Shown: positions 1-9,660 of the stretch, in pieces
How the letters are laid out: each line of letters opens with the position of its first letter
How positions within the stretch are numbered: position 1 is the stretch's first letter
Assembly (NCBI RefSeq): GCF_022539315.1
Contig: NC_066328.1
Location: forward strand, 1,720,621 to 1,784,620
Length of the DNA stretch: 64,000 nucleotides
Source: Serinus canaria
Taxonomy: Eukaryota; Chordata; Aves; Passeriformes; Fringillidae
Reading direction: 5' to 3'
Program-made: the position numbers and the translations under genes
The notes under the pieces: model-generated
Databases searched by the model: none
Seen by the model: the letters and a program-made list of their open reading frames with translations, nothing else
What the model was told of the DNA's origin: nothing

Positions 1-728
1 CACCCAGATGTGGTGGCCAGTGCAGCAAGAGGGTTGCAGGGACATGAGGATGGGGTCTGACTTGCCTGCTGGGGACACATCTCTGGGCACCCATACTGTC
101 CTGCCCTGAGGGGTGCTCCCCGGGAGCAGATGATCCTGTCCCTGATGGAGAACATCCTTTCCCTGGGCAGGAGCTGGATCCCATTCCCCGAGGCTTCCCC
201 CCAACACCTGTCCCAGGCAGCACCCGCCCTGGGGCTGCCCCCCAGCACCCACCACACCCATGGCACTGGCTGTCACATTCCCTCCTCTCTCCAGCCAGGG
301 CTGGGGATGCTCAGAGTGAGCATCAGGACAGCTCAGGGGGCTCCTGGATGTACCCTGAGATCCACAGAGAAGGGAGGCTATGTGGGCCCTCCTGAAAGTC
401 ACCCCGGATGGGGGGTCAGGCCTTGGAAGGGCAGATGGGGGCTCACACGGGTTTTTGTCTGGAGGCAGCTTGTTCAGCTGGTGACACAGGGACATCCTTG
501 GGGGTACAGGGTCATAGCGGGACACAAGGCCACCTTTGAGGGCACCGGGGGACACAGGAGTGTCCCTGGGACCACAGAACCGTTTAAGGCTAGAGGGGCA
601 TCGCTGGGGGACCCAGGGACACCCTGCTGACGGGGCAGAGGGCTGGGTGCTGGTGCCAGGTGCAGGAACCCAAATACCGCAGGCAGAAGCAGCCCCGGAA
701 AACGGGAGGGGACACCCCGGGGACTCAC

Positions 729-857
729 CGGAACATTGCAGGGCACGGCATTCCCCTCCCCATCCCAGCAGCTCAGACCGGCCCCCGCCAGCTGGAAAAG
801 GAGGAGCCCCCCGGCCGGGCTCAGCCGCCCCTTCCCCAGCGCTGTCCGAGGCCGCAT
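729..857 (-). CDS. candidate first coding exon of an unidentified secreted or membrane protein (weak)
   Basis: On the minus strand an ATG at 857 opens 43 codons, ending exactly at a consensus donor (CCG|GTGAGT, donor bases 728-723). The peptide has a basic start, a hydrophobic stretch (AGGLLLFQLAGAGLS) and then a cysteine-containing segment, like a signal peptide and the start of a mature protein. It lies in a CpG-rich stretch, as a first exon would. Against it: no clear downstream exon is visible between 1 and 728, and the peptide matches no family I can name. It may be a chance frame in GC-rich DNA, or the exon may begin at the internal acceptor-like CTTTTCCAG. Confidence 0.2.
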
Positions 858-1158
858 CCCCCCCGGGCCGGGCCCCGCCGCCCCCCGCTGCCCGCACTCA
901 CCGGCCCGCGGCGGTGCCCGCTCCCACCGCCGCCGCCGCCGCCGCCGTGCCCCGGCCGTCCCGGGCCGTGCGCAGGAGCGAGCCGCCCCCCGCACCGCCT
1001 CCCGCGCCGCGGCACACCGACCCCTAGGGGGAGGAATGCACCGGCACCGCACCTGGACCGGCACCGCATCGCTCCGGCAACGGCACCGCACCGCAGTGAC
1101 AGCCACACCGGCACGGCGCCACCGTGGCACGGCACCGAGACCCCCTCCAGCACCAGGG

Positions 1159-1290
1159 CTCCTCTGGCACCGCACAGACCGGCACGGGGGCTCCTCTGGC
1201 ACCGCACAGACCGGCACGGGGGCTCCTCTGGCATGGCACAGACCGGCACGGGGGCTCCTCTGGCACGGCACAGACCGGCAGTGGGGGCTC
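1159..1290. repeat. 32-bp minisatellite, about 4 copies
   Basis: The unit begins CTCCTCTGGCACCGCACAGA and recurs at 1159, 1191, 1223 and 1255 with an exact 32-bp period. A decayed fifth start is at about 1288. Copies differ by one or two substitutions (CACC, CATGG, CACGG). The surrounding 1030-1160 is GGCACCG-rich and may be an older, degraded form of the same array. Confidence 0.9.
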
Positions 1291-2707
1291 CCCGCACACA
1301 CCAGGTCTCAGGTCCCCCCAGCGACCCCCAGCACCGCCGTGTGCCCCAGCTGGGAGGTGCCCCCGTGCGGCTCCTGGGCTGCGCACCCCCGGGAACCCCC
1401 AAAGCCCCTCCAGCCACTCACCTGCACCCTGCTGCCAGCCTGCCCTCTGTCCCCCCAGCCTCACCACACCCCACGTGTTGGCACTGCCCACGTGCCACCC
1501 ACAGCTACCAGCACAGCTCATCACCAGTGACACCGCTGTCACTCCCTGAGCCTCCCGTCCTCCTTCCTCTGCTATTTCCATCATCCTGGGCATTGCTGTA
1601 CCCGGCTGTGCCTCGCCACTGTCACTTTCCTGTTATTTCCTCCCAAAACTCTGCCGTTCCGTCCAGCCCCGCTGCCAGGGGTGCAGGGGCGTGGCCCATC
1701 AGTGCCAGCGTGATGTCCCCTGTGGGGACAGGGATCGGGTAAAGGGGACGCCCCCCAGGCCACCCTGTAATGCTGCCATCACTGGCACTGCTGGCACCCA
1801 GCACTGCAGGGGCCCTGGCACTGGCCATAGAAGTCCCACCTGCCCGGGCACTGGGGCACCTGTGGGCTCTTTTGTGACTGCAGTCTGTGCCACCTCCTGG
1901 TGGTGGGGACCCCACCTTGTGTCACCCTGTGAGCCGCAGGGCAGTGATGATGGGCCCTGACATGGCCCTGGCAGTCCCAAGACAGCAGGGATGGCCCCAG
2001 GCTGTGGCCAGGACAAGAAGTAGCTGAAGGAGCAGTGTGGGGACAGTGGCCCAAAACCTGCCAGGGTGCCCCACGGGCACCCATCCCACATCCGGGAGAG
2101 CAGTGCCAGCAGCTCTGCCCGCAGGCACACCTTCCCTGCCTGCCCTGCACCTCTGCCTTCTTCCCACATACCAGCCCGTGGTGTCACTGTCCCCCGTGGT
2201 GTTTGTCAGCACCCCCAGCTCTTGTGGCACTGGGTGGCAGCCACCCCCCTCCCCATTTTCCCCCAGAGAGGGGACACAACAGCAGCCCCCAAAGGGGGAC
2301 TCCAGCCTACATGGCTGGGACCAAACCCAGCAGGGCTCCCACTGGGGTGACTGTGGTGGTGACAAGGACCCGGCCATGCTGGTGACAGGTACCTGGCGGG
2401 CTCTCAGCCCCCCCAACAGCTGCATTCCTCCTGAACCTGTTTGGCAGGGCCCTGTGCAGGTGCCAAGAAAGAGGCATCCAGGCTGGGCTTTTCCTGGTCA
2501 TGCCCTGCTTCACTCCAGTGCCGAGTCAACAAGGAGTAGGAAAGGTTTTCTGGAGCCTGGTGCCCCCACGGTGCTGCTGCCCCCCAAAGTCACCCACGGC
2601 TCCCAGTGCCAGTGGTGCCCCTCGGTTTCTTACCCCCCAGCAGGGATCCTGCAGAAGGTTGGGAAGAGGAAGAAAGAGGAGGCAGAAACAAGTGAAAAAT
2701 GACCCAA

Positions 2708-2713
2708 TTTAAT
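2708..2713 (-). promoter_or_regulatory. poly(A) signal (ATTAAA) of the MYADM-like gene
   Basis: The minus strand reads ATTAAA here, about 240 nt after the stop codon of the MYADM-like frame. It is the first canonical or common-variant hexamer downstream, giving a compact 3'UTR of about 250-270 nt. Cleavage would fall near 2690. Confidence 0.55.
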
Positions 2714-2954
2714 CCCAAAGCCCCCTCAAGCTCCGAGGTTTCGGGAGCCCCTCGGGGCCCCTCCAGCCTGTCTGTGCAGCCCGTGGGGCCCCGGGCTCAG
2801 CGCACCCCTGGGTCACCCCCTGGCTCTCTGCCCCAGCACGGGGACAAGGAGCTCTCCGAGGCATCCGGCCTCTTCCTCAGCTCCGCCGGCAGCCCCGCAC
2901 CGCCACTCGCCGGCACCAGCCGCGTCCCACCGCCCCGAGCCCGGCCCCGAGCCC

Positions 2955-3812
2955 TTAGGGAGGTGCCCTGAAAAAGACCATCCTGGTGGAGTAGACCAGG
3001 TCCACCAAGTAGGCGATGAGGTTCAAGATGGTGAGGAAGGTGACGCCCAGATCCTTGTTCCACCAGCAGTCCGTGCCGCAGGGATCAGGGCGGCTCCGGC
3101 CCCGGAAGCTGTAGAGGGGCCACAGGACCATGGCAGTGAGGTACATCAGCAGGGCCAAGAAGTTGTAACCCACCAGCACCTTCTCCAGCGAGCAGGGGAT
3201 GTAGGTGAGGCAGCGGCCGATGGTGAAGATGATGATGAGGAGGGTGAAGATGAAGCAGATGGAGTAGACAGCCACGCACCACATCAGGCCAGATTCCTTC
3301 TCGTATTCCAGCAAGGAGAAGATCAGGCAAGCCACGTAGGCTTCAAAGACCTTGAGGAGCCCGGGCACGGTGGAGAGGAAGCTGCTGATGTCCCCGGGCT
3401 TGGCGCGGGTCAGCGACACCTCGAGGGCGTAGGCGAGGAAGCAGAAGCAGGAGGAGGTGGTGGCCACGGCCTGCCGGGCACACTGGCTGCTGCTGCAGGG
3501 GCTCCTGATGAAGGTGATAGGGAAGACCAGCGAGGAGGTGAAGACCATCAGAGCGGCCAGCATGGAGAAAGCCGAGGTGAAGTCATCCCAGGAGAGAGGC
3601 AGCAGGGGGTAGAGCTCCAGCAGCTCCAGCAGCAGCACCAGCAGCGTCACGGCGAAGCAGAAGCACCAGGTGAACATGCACCACGTCCCGTAGGGACCCC
3701 CGAAGTGCCCGGTGGAGGCCACCAAGCTGAAGGTGAGGCAGGACAGCACGACGGCGAGGAGCCGGGCGATGCCCACCCAGGAGGTCAGGGCGCGGAGGTT
3801 CACCGTGGCCAT
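2955..3812 (-). CDS. MYADM-like (myeloid-associated differentiation marker family) membrane protein
   Basis: This is one uninterrupted frame of 285 codons plus stop. The protein is a multi-pass membrane protein with two MARVEL domains and about eight hydrophobic segments, roughly at residues 12-32, 45-68, 78-102, 118-135, 158-172, 180-202, 218-238 and 258-278. Family signatures are visible: TFSLVAS after the first helix, MFTWCFCFAVTL, a TRAKPGDISS...TVPGLLKVFEA stretch opening the second MARVEL unit, WCVAVYSICF, and a C-terminal NLIAYLVDLVYS. MYADM proteins act in plasma-membrane rafts and affect membrane organisation and Rac1 targeting (family knowledge). The ATG at 3812 was chosen over one at 3941 because it has a strong Kozak context (CCGCACCATGG) and the family starts just before helix 1. 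A single coding exon is normal for the family. It resembles MYADM more than MYADML2, but I cannot fix the exact paralogue, so no symbol is given. Confidence 0.9.
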   Translation of the reverse strand: MATVNLRALTSWVGIARLLAVVLSCLTFSLVASTGHFGGPYGTWCMFTWCFCFAVTLLVLLLELLELYPLLPLSWDDFTSAFSMLAALMVFTSSLVFPITFIRSPCSSSQCARQAVATTSSCFCFLAYALEVSLTRAKPGDISSFLSTVPGLLKVFEAYVACLIFSLLEYEKESGLMWCVAVYSICFIFTLLIIIFTIGRCLTYIPCSLEKVLVGYNFLALLMYLTAMVLWPLYSFRGRSRPDPCGTDCWWNKDLGVTFLTILNLIAYLVDLVYSTRMVFFRAPP

Positions 3813-4110
3813 GGTGCGGCCGCTCTGCCCGCGCCGCGCCGGGCGGTGGGCGCTGCCCGCGGCCGCTCTTATCCGGCCGCTGGGGAGGAGGGGTGGGGCG
3901 CAGGGCAGGGAAGGCCAGCCCCCCCGAGCCGCCCGTGCCAAGGACCCCCGGCTCTGCTGCCGCTGCCACCACGCCGGTGGCTGCTGGGGCTGGCGGCCAC
4001 GGCGGCGGGTGGATCATTAACGCGGGGCCGGGCAAAGGGCGGGGACGGTGGGGCCGGGGTGGGCAGGAAGTCACCGTGTGCCACCGCCCTGGCAGCGAGC
4101 CCCAGCCCTG
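3813..4110 (-). promoter_or_regulatory. CpG-rich promoter region of the MYADM-like gene
   Basis: The sequence upstream of the ATG is CpG-dense. On the minus strand a GATAAG motif sits at 3873-3868, about 56 nt upstream of the ATG. It could be a GATA-factor site or a weak TATA-like element; this is inference from the motif alone. No exon 1 or splice acceptor could be fixed with confidence. Confidence 0.4.
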
Positions 4111-4593
4111 CCCACGGCAGGAGGTACAAAAGGGCCTTTCATGCACCCCTAGAGTACCGGGGGGGCACCCCGACACCCTGACAGGTACCAGGGCTTGGCA
4201 GCCAGCGGGGCAGCACCCACTGGGTCCCTCTGAGGGGTTTAGGGTCGGCACCCATGCGGTGCCCCTGGCAGGGGGGTGCCACAGCTGGGTGTGGCCCCTT
4301 CACACCCTTGCAGGCGACATCTCCACACCCCTCCGGCACCTCCGCTCCCCTCCCGGCACCTCCACCACCTGATAAACGGCTCAAAGTCCAGCTGTGCCAG
4401 CTGCCTCGCTGGGCAGGGCGGGTGAGGCGGCCATGGGGAGGGCATCTGCACCCCGGTCACACCCCACAGGCAGCACCTCCACTTCCCCACCGTGCCTGGG
4501 GGCCACAACAGCCGGAGCAGCACAAAAGGGGGGTGGCACATCAAAAGTTGGGATTCCAGCAGGAGGGTGAAGGCTGAAGGCTCTGGATTAACC

Positions 4594-4599
4594 TTTAAT
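4594..4599 (-). promoter_or_regulatory. SEPTIN12: poly(A) signal (ATTAAA) of SEPTIN12
   Basis: The minus strand reads ATTAAA about 186 nt after the septin stop codon, in the tandem gap before the MYADM-like promoter. This gives a 3'UTR of about 200 nt ending near 4575. Confidence 0.55.
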
Positions 4600-4784
4600 G
4601 TCACACAGGGTCCGGGGGTCTGTGCCCTTGGCAGAGCTTGGGGATGAGGGACCCGTGTCAGGGCAGCTAGACACTCTTGGGGAGAGGGGGCTCTTCACCC
4701 CAGGCAGGTTCCTGGCACAGCCATGGTGGGCAGGGGTGGGCACTGCCATGGGGTCCAGTGGCGGTCTGGGGGGCACAGGGTGGC

Positions 4785-4929
4785 TCAGAGGTGGCTGCCG
4801 GCCTCGCCCTTGGCGGGCAGCCCATTGAGGGGGCTCAGGCCCGGCCGGTTGCTCTCGTTCAGCCGCCGCACGCGGTAACTCTCGTAGTGGACGTTGTGGG
4901 TGATGTCCTTCAGGTCCTGCAGGTGTGAC
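4785..4929 (-). CDS. SEPTIN12: SEPTIN12 terminal coding exon
   Basis: After acceptor CCGGGCAG|GTCACA it encodes [19 protein letters not shown] and ends [10 protein letters not shown] before the stop. The tail diverges from the mammalian one and lacks a coiled coil. Confidence 0.9.
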
Positions 4930-7532
4930 CTGCCCGGGGTGGCAGGGGGAGGAAGGGCATCATGTCCCTGTCCCCCCCACCCTGCTGTCACCCCGTGGGG
5001 GTCCAGCACTCCCTACCCTGTCCCCGCTCACCGGATCAGCAGGTCCCGCAGGAGGGGGAACTCGCAGTGGGCCGGGTTCTCCACTGCAATGCAAGGCAGA
5101 GGGGCAGGGTTGGCAGGAGGGCTCGGTGGCACTGGGATGCCCAGGCAGCACATCCTGGCACCCTCTGGGTACCACCAGAGCACAGCACAGCTCCGTGCCA
5201 CCTGCCATGGCTCGGCACCCACCCAGGCAAGGACACACCGTGGGTGCTGCTGCCTGCACCTGTGGGGGCTGGGGGTGTGAGGGGCTCTGCTCACCTTCAA
5301 TGATGCCCCACTTGGTCTTGCGGCCCAGCACCCGCTTGCCATTCACCTGGTGCTCCTGGTCTGCCCCCACCACGGCGAAGGGAATCTTCTCCTGCCAGCA
5401 GAGGCTGTGCTTGCCCCAGGTGCTGTCCCCTAGACTCCCCAGGGTTCCTGTCCCCCACCCCGCCCCCCAGGGGCTGGCCCCTCCATCCCAGCACCCTGGC
5501 ACTCACACGAATCCTGTCGTTCAGTGCCCTGTCTTCGGGGTCCTGGTCGAAGTCCTCCTGCGGGTACACGCTGATGGCGTGGGTCTTCAGGTCCTCCTGG
5601 ATCTGGGGGACACAGGGCTTGAGCCAGGGTGGGGGGGACATGGGGCAGCCTGGGATCTCCCTGGGAACATGTCCTCACCCTCTGCTTGAATTCTGCCCGT
5701 TCCTCCAGGGTGAGCGTGTCAGCTTTGGCAATCACCGGCACCACGTTGACGATCTTGCTGAGCCGCCGCATGAACTCCAGGTCCAGCGGGCGCAGCCTGA
5801 CAAGGGCCACCATCACTCCAGGCTGTCCCCACCTCTGTCACTGGGGGGTGACCCCACCACTACCACACCAGAGTCACTCTGAGGTGACCCCAGCACTACC
5901 ACCCTGAGGGACCTTCCCCACTACCACCGCCGGTTCATACCCTATCTCTGTCACCCTGGGATGATCCCACCATTATCATCCCAGGGTGACACAACCACCC
6001 CACAGTGACCACCCAACCGCTGTCACCATGGGGTGACCACACCACTACCACTCCAGAATGACCCTGAGGTGGCTCCACCACCATCACCTCAGGGTGGGGT
6101 TATCACCCCAGACTCCACCACCATCACCTCAGGGTGACCCCACCACCGTCATCCCAGGGTGGCACAACCACCCTTTGGTGACCCCATCACCTGTGGGTGC
6201 TCTGAGTGGGGGTCACTCACCAGTGACCTGTTGGGGGCACAAAGTAGACACATCCATGGACACGGGTGTCCGGGATCTTCCTCTTGCGGGTGATGAGGAT
6301 CTCCTCCCGCAGGTATCTCTCGTACTGCTCGTTGATGTATTTGATGATGGGGTCCCAGCTGAGGAGGAGGAGTTGAGGGACAGCATCTGAGCTCAACCCC
6401 TTCCCCAAACTGCCACTGAGCTGGGCTCCTGCTCCCCATTTTGTCCTACCAGTTCTCATTGTTGATCTGGTCCCCAAAGCCTGGTGTGTCGGTCACCGTC
6501 AGCTTCATCTTCACCCCCTTCTCCTGGATGACTGTGAGGCAGAGGTGGGTCAGGGGGGAAGAAACATTGGGGAAAAGCAGGGGACCAGGCAGGGGAATGT
6601 TTTGAGGCTGTGAATGCAGCTTCAGACCCCCAGCCCAGTCCCTTGCTTCTCCTGAGGGCTGGTGGGACACGACCCCATGGTGGTGACCTTACTGTGGGTG
6701 ATGGACTGGAGCTGCACTGTTTTGGGAATACGTTCCTCCTGGCCAGGCTGCGAGGATTTGCGGCTCACCTTGGACTTGAAGAGGGTGTTCACCATCGTGG
6801 ACTTCCCCAGCCCGCTCTGCCCTGAGGGTACACCAGCAACTCTGGTTTGTCCCCCAGGGCAGTAACATCTTGATATCCACTTGGGAGCAACCCAGAGTTT
6901 AGGATAACTCTGCTTTATCCCCAGATAAATTTTTTCCTCAAGGCAATAACTCCTTGGTATCCACTTGGGAGCATCCCAGAGGTTGGGACATTCCATTTTA
7001 TCCCAGGAACAAATTTGTTTCCCAAGGTCATAACGCCTGGTACACATCTGGAAGCATACCGGATTGGGCTAGTCTGGTTTATCTTCCAAAAAATTTATTC
7101 CCCAAGGCGACAGCCCCTCAACATCCATTTGGGAGCATCTCAGAGGCTGGGGTGAGCTCACCTATCAGCATTACTATGCTATGCGGTATGGGATATTACT
7201 CATTTTCAATTGTTTGCTACTCAAATCAGTTAAAATCCCTTAAATTTCCTTAAAATCCCTTAAAAGCATAATTTCCCCTGGCATGGTGGAATCAGAGGCA
7301 GTATTCCCACCCCACCCAGGAGCAAACCCCACACTCAGTGCTCACCCACAACCATGATGTTGAACTCAAAGCCTGTCTTCATGGTTTTGATTTTCATCTG
7401 GTCGAGCACAGCTTCGATTCCCACGTATCCAAAGAGCTGGCAGCCCACGGGGCCGGGCGCCATGGAGAGGGGCACCGCCCCCTCCTCCTCCTCTTCCTCC
7501 TCCTCCTCCTCCGGCACGGCCGGCGGCTCCAT
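4785..7532 (-). CDS. SEPTIN12: septin 12 (SEPT3-group septin GTPase), nine coding exons
   Basis: Coding exons in transcript order are 7346-7532, 6693-6821, 6450-6531, 6221-6358, 5679-5796, 5507-5602, 5295-5391, 5032-5083 and 4785-4929. They total 1044 nt, giving 347 residues plus stop, with every junction in frame. The product is a filament-forming GTPase of the septin cytoskeleton; mammalian SEPTIN12 is needed for the sperm annulus (family knowledge). P-loop GQSGLGKS is at 63-70, switch DTPGFGD at 120-126, and AKAD at 202-205. The septin-unique region ([25 protein letters not shown] in two parts across an exon) follows. The protein stops soon after RVRRLNES without a C-terminal coiled coil, as in the SEPT3/9/12 group. 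[13 protein letters not shown] and NIMVVG near the start match SEPTIN12 better than SEPTIN3 or 9. Odd points are a Glu10 run at 8-17, Gly168 where a Cys is usual (VHGC), and Trp179 after TGH. An upstream 5' exon is likely. Confidence 0.93.
5032..5083 (-). CDS. SEPTIN12: SEPTIN12 52-nt exon ([17 protein letters not shown])
   Basis: A short exon between GCATTGCAG|TGGAGA and ATCCG|GTGAGC. It completes Val-Glu upstream (G|TG) and Arg downstream (CG|G). Confidence 0.9.
5295..5391 (-). CDS. SEPTIN12: SEPTIN12 exon (septin-unique element)
   Basis: The exon encodes [20 protein letters not shown] and the following [11 protein letters not shown], the most conserved septin-unique segment. Boundaries are GCTGGCAG|GAGAAG and GAAG|GTGAGC. 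Confidence 0.93.
5507..5602 (-). CDS. SEPTIN12: SEPTIN12 exon ([15 protein letters not shown])
   Basis: A phase-0 exon of 96 nt between CCCCCAG|ATCCAG and ATTCGT|GTGAGT. It encodes the [19 protein letters not shown] segment. Confidence 0.9.
5679..5796 (-). CDS. SEPTIN12: SEPTIN12 exon with AKAD base-recognition motif
   Basis: The exon encodes [19 protein letters not shown] and then [14 protein letters not shown]. Boundaries are TTGTCAG|GCTGCG and AGG|GTGAGG. Confidence 0.92.
5830..6195. repeat. degenerate Ser/Thr-triplet-like minisatellite in a SEPTIN12 intron
   Basis: The intron between two septin exons is built of imperfect units of about 35-45 bp, with the core GGTGACCCCACCACTACCA and inverted-looking CTGAGG/CCTCAG and CCAGGGTGAC pieces. 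Unit length varies, so copy number cannot be stated exactly. Confidence 0.7.
6221..6358 (-). CDS. SEPTIN12: SEPTIN12 exon (NEQYERYL ... [11 protein letters not shown])
   Basis: Acceptor CTCCTCAG|CTGGGAC and donor CACTG|GTGAGT. The exon carries the two residues that depart from the family pattern: Gly168 in VHGC and the split Trp179 codon (TG|G). Confidence 0.92.
6450..6531 (-). CDS. SEPTIN12: SEPTIN12 exon with DTPGFGD switch
   Basis: The exon encodes [19 protein letters not shown] and the start of NNENCW. The Cys codon is split (TG|C) across a GTAGGA donor, which restores the family's NENCW motif. Confidence 0.92.
6693..6821 (-). CDS. SEPTIN12: SEPTIN12 exon with P-loop
   Basis: The exon encodes the end of the P-loop (QSGLGKS) and the lysine-containing segment [12 protein letters not shown]. 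Boundaries are CCCTCAG|GGCAGAG and CACA|GTAAGG. The split codon rebuilds ATC at the downstream junction. Confidence 0.9.
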
Positions 7533-7561
7533 GCTGCGCTCCTCGGGCTCCAGGTTGCTCC
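7346..7561 (-). CDS. SEPTIN12: SEPTIN12 first coding exon
   Basis: An acceptor (GCGGTGCAG|GG) at 7562 and a donor (GTGG|GTGAGC) at 7345 bound the exon. The start ATG is at 7532-7530, so 29 nt upstream are 5'UTR. The frame is also open through those bases, so a slightly longer N-terminus from an upstream exon is possible. The exon encodes an acidic run from a TCC repeat on the plus strand, followed by the conserved pre-P-loop helix. Confidence 0.8.
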
Positions 7562-8800
7562 CTGCACCGCGGGGTGGGCAAAGGCGGTGAGCCGGGACCC
7601 CCGGGTGCCCACCCCTCGGTGCCCACCCCTCGGTGCCCATCCCTGCGCCGGCAGCGTTGCCCCAGCAGCGGCCGCGGCGACGGGCACGCAGCCCCGGCAC
7701 ATTCCTGGGAGCCGGTGAGGCTCGGCATGGCAACGGGAGCCACCCCCGCGCCGCGCCAGGGTCCGAGGAGGTGCCAGGGGCATCTTTGGGGTGGTCGTGC
7801 CACCGGACCCCACGGTGCCGCCGGCTGCCCTGCGATCATCGGGCTCCGCGCCCACGGCCAGCACCTTTGCCCAGCACCTTTGCCCAGCCCACGCGGTCAC
7901 CCGGCACCGCGCCCGCCCCGGCATACCCGGGGGGCGCCGGCCCAGGGCAGGCCGTGCCACCCCACAGCGCACCCACATCGTACCCCGGCACTGGGCACCG
8001 CGGGTGCCGCGGGTGCAGCGCGATCCCCGGCACAACCCCGAGCCCCCGGGGACACGTGGGCTTTGCCCGGGGGACGGAGCCCGGAGCGTGCCCCTCACCG
8101 GGGGCCACCGGAGCCCCGTGCCCGCCCCAGCCCTTTGTGCGGCAGCCCCAAATCCCTATATTCCTTTTCCTCCTCCTCCTCCTCCTCCTGCTTCCCAGCA
8201 CGGCCATTGTTCGGGTCCTACCTCGGCGCCGCGGTGCCCTCGCTCAGCGCCCCGCTAGGGCCGGGGATGTCCCCGGGGCGCCATCGCCATCCCCATCCCC
8301 GGCGGCGCTGCAGTCAGGCCCCTTCCCTCCGGAGCTCCCGGCTGGCACCAGCCCGGCTCCGCCGAGGCTGCGGCTCCCACGCATGACCAGCATGGCAATG
8401 CCCGCCCCCCGCAGCCCCCTCCCCAGCACAGCCAAGCTCCTGCGCCCAGTTTGCCGATTGACTGGGGGGTGGGGAGGGCTGTGCCCACCCGGCTGTACCC
8501 ACCCAGTGCATGGCACTGCTCGGCCTCCCGGCCTGGCCAGCACTGATGGGGACCCCTCCCACGGCAGAGGATACCCCCAGTCCTCACTTTGTCCCCATCA
8601 CCCCGTGAGCGGCCGCGGTGGCACTGACTGGGAGCGGGAGTGCTTGGCCGTGGGTACGATCCCCAGGGGCACCCGCGGGCACCAGGGACCACCCCGCACT
8701 GTCTGTGCCCACCGCCCTCCCCAGCAGCACCCGTGCCCGGCCCCGGCACGGCGGGGTAGGACAAGGGGTGGTGGCCTTGCCACCTGCCCCACTGCCGCAG
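7562..8800. promoter_or_regulatory. SEPTIN12: CpG-rich region upstream of SEPTIN12
   Basis: CpG-dense sequence directly upstream of the septin first coding exon is the natural place for its promoter and a non-coding exon 1. It includes a direct repeat of GGTGCCCACCCCTCGGTGCC at about 7605-7640 and a (TCC)n run at 8165-8192. No TATA box or unique exon 1 can be fixed. Confidence 0.4.
8165..8192. repeat. (TCC)n trinucleotide run
   Basis: About nine near-perfect TCC units on the plus strand. No real gene is recognised across it. Confidence 0.85.
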
Positions 8801-9470
8801 TGCCCCACGGCGCTTGCGTCCCCCCACGCCGCAGCCTCCCCCGCATGTGCCAGCCGGTGCTTGGCACCGCCGAGGCTGGAGCGGCAGCTTGCGATGGCCC
8901 AGGCTGCGAGGGACCTGCTGAGACCGTGTCTGTGTGCCACGCAGCCAGGGGACAAGGACATGTGGGCAGGGGCCGGCCTGAGCCAGCCCGGGTGCCAGGA
9001 GATGATGGAGGTGAACCCTCTCGTTGCCATGGCAACGGCATCCCGGCGTGGGAGCCACCCAGCACCCTGTGCCCACTGCGTGCCAGAATGACGGCAGGCT
9101 TGGGGACAGCACTGCCGCTTGTCCCAGCTGCCTCAGCGCCCCCTGGGTTCGGGTGTTCCTCGCGCGGATTTCCTGGTGACAGCGGTGACACCCGGCTGGG
9201 GGCCTGGGCGAGGGCAGGATGCCCATTCCAGCGGGGATCCACCCACCCAGTACCGACCTTCCCAACAGGGTGCTCCACAGGCTGGCAGCGACCTGGGGTG
9301 GGAAGTCCCCAACAGCGAGAGGACCCCGACAACTACTGCAGCCCTCCTCCCCGGGACAAATCGACCCCCGTGCCCCCAGCCTGGCCCCCCTTCCCAGTCT
9401 CTGCCAGCCTTGGCAGTTCCAGGACAGATCTAAAACCAAGTGGTGCAGCCGCTGGGGCCATCCAGGGTGG

Positions 9471-9660
9471 CTGGGCACTGCTGGCAGGGAGCAGTGGGAT
9501 ACCCCGGGTACTGGGCACTGCAGGCAGGGAGCAGTGGGATATCCCGGGTACTGGGCACTGCAGGCAGGGAGCAGTGGGATATCCCGGGTACTGGGCACTG
9601 CAGGCAGGGAGCAGTGGGATACCCCGGGTACTGGGCACTGCAGGCAGGGAGCAGTGGGAT
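9471..9660. repeat. 40-bp minisatellite, five copies
   Basis: The unit CTGGGCACTGCAGGCAGGGA followed by GCAGTGGGATATCCCGGGTA starts at 9471, 9511, 9551, 9591 and 9631. The period is exactly 40 bp. Copies differ only at one T/C (ATATCCC or ACCCC) and in the first unit (CTGGCAGG), so the array is young or homogenised. The last unit lacks its second-half tail. Confidence 0.95.

Larger units (their letters stand above)
1..2690. other. GC-rich mostly non-coding left flank
   Basis: I recognise no established gene here. Open frames on both strands are proline/arginine/glycine-rich and look like by-products of high GC content. CpG-dense sequence around 800-1140 could be a promoter. A 32-bp minisatellite lies at 1159-1290 and one weak candidate exon at 729-857; both are listed separately. 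The stretch 1300-2690 shows simple imperfect CCC/GGCAC-rich sequence and nothing I can assign. Confidence 0.6.

Noticed and set aside
474..1301. 275-codon minus-strand frame
   Set aside because: Much of it translates the 32-bp minisatellite (SVRCQRSPRAGLC-type repeats). Only the 729-857 part has any exon-like features.
3583..4251. 222-codon minus-strand frame overlapping the MYADM-like gene
   Set aside because: It is an out-of-frame shadow (His/Arg/Ala-rich) of the MYADM coding sequence plus its promoter.
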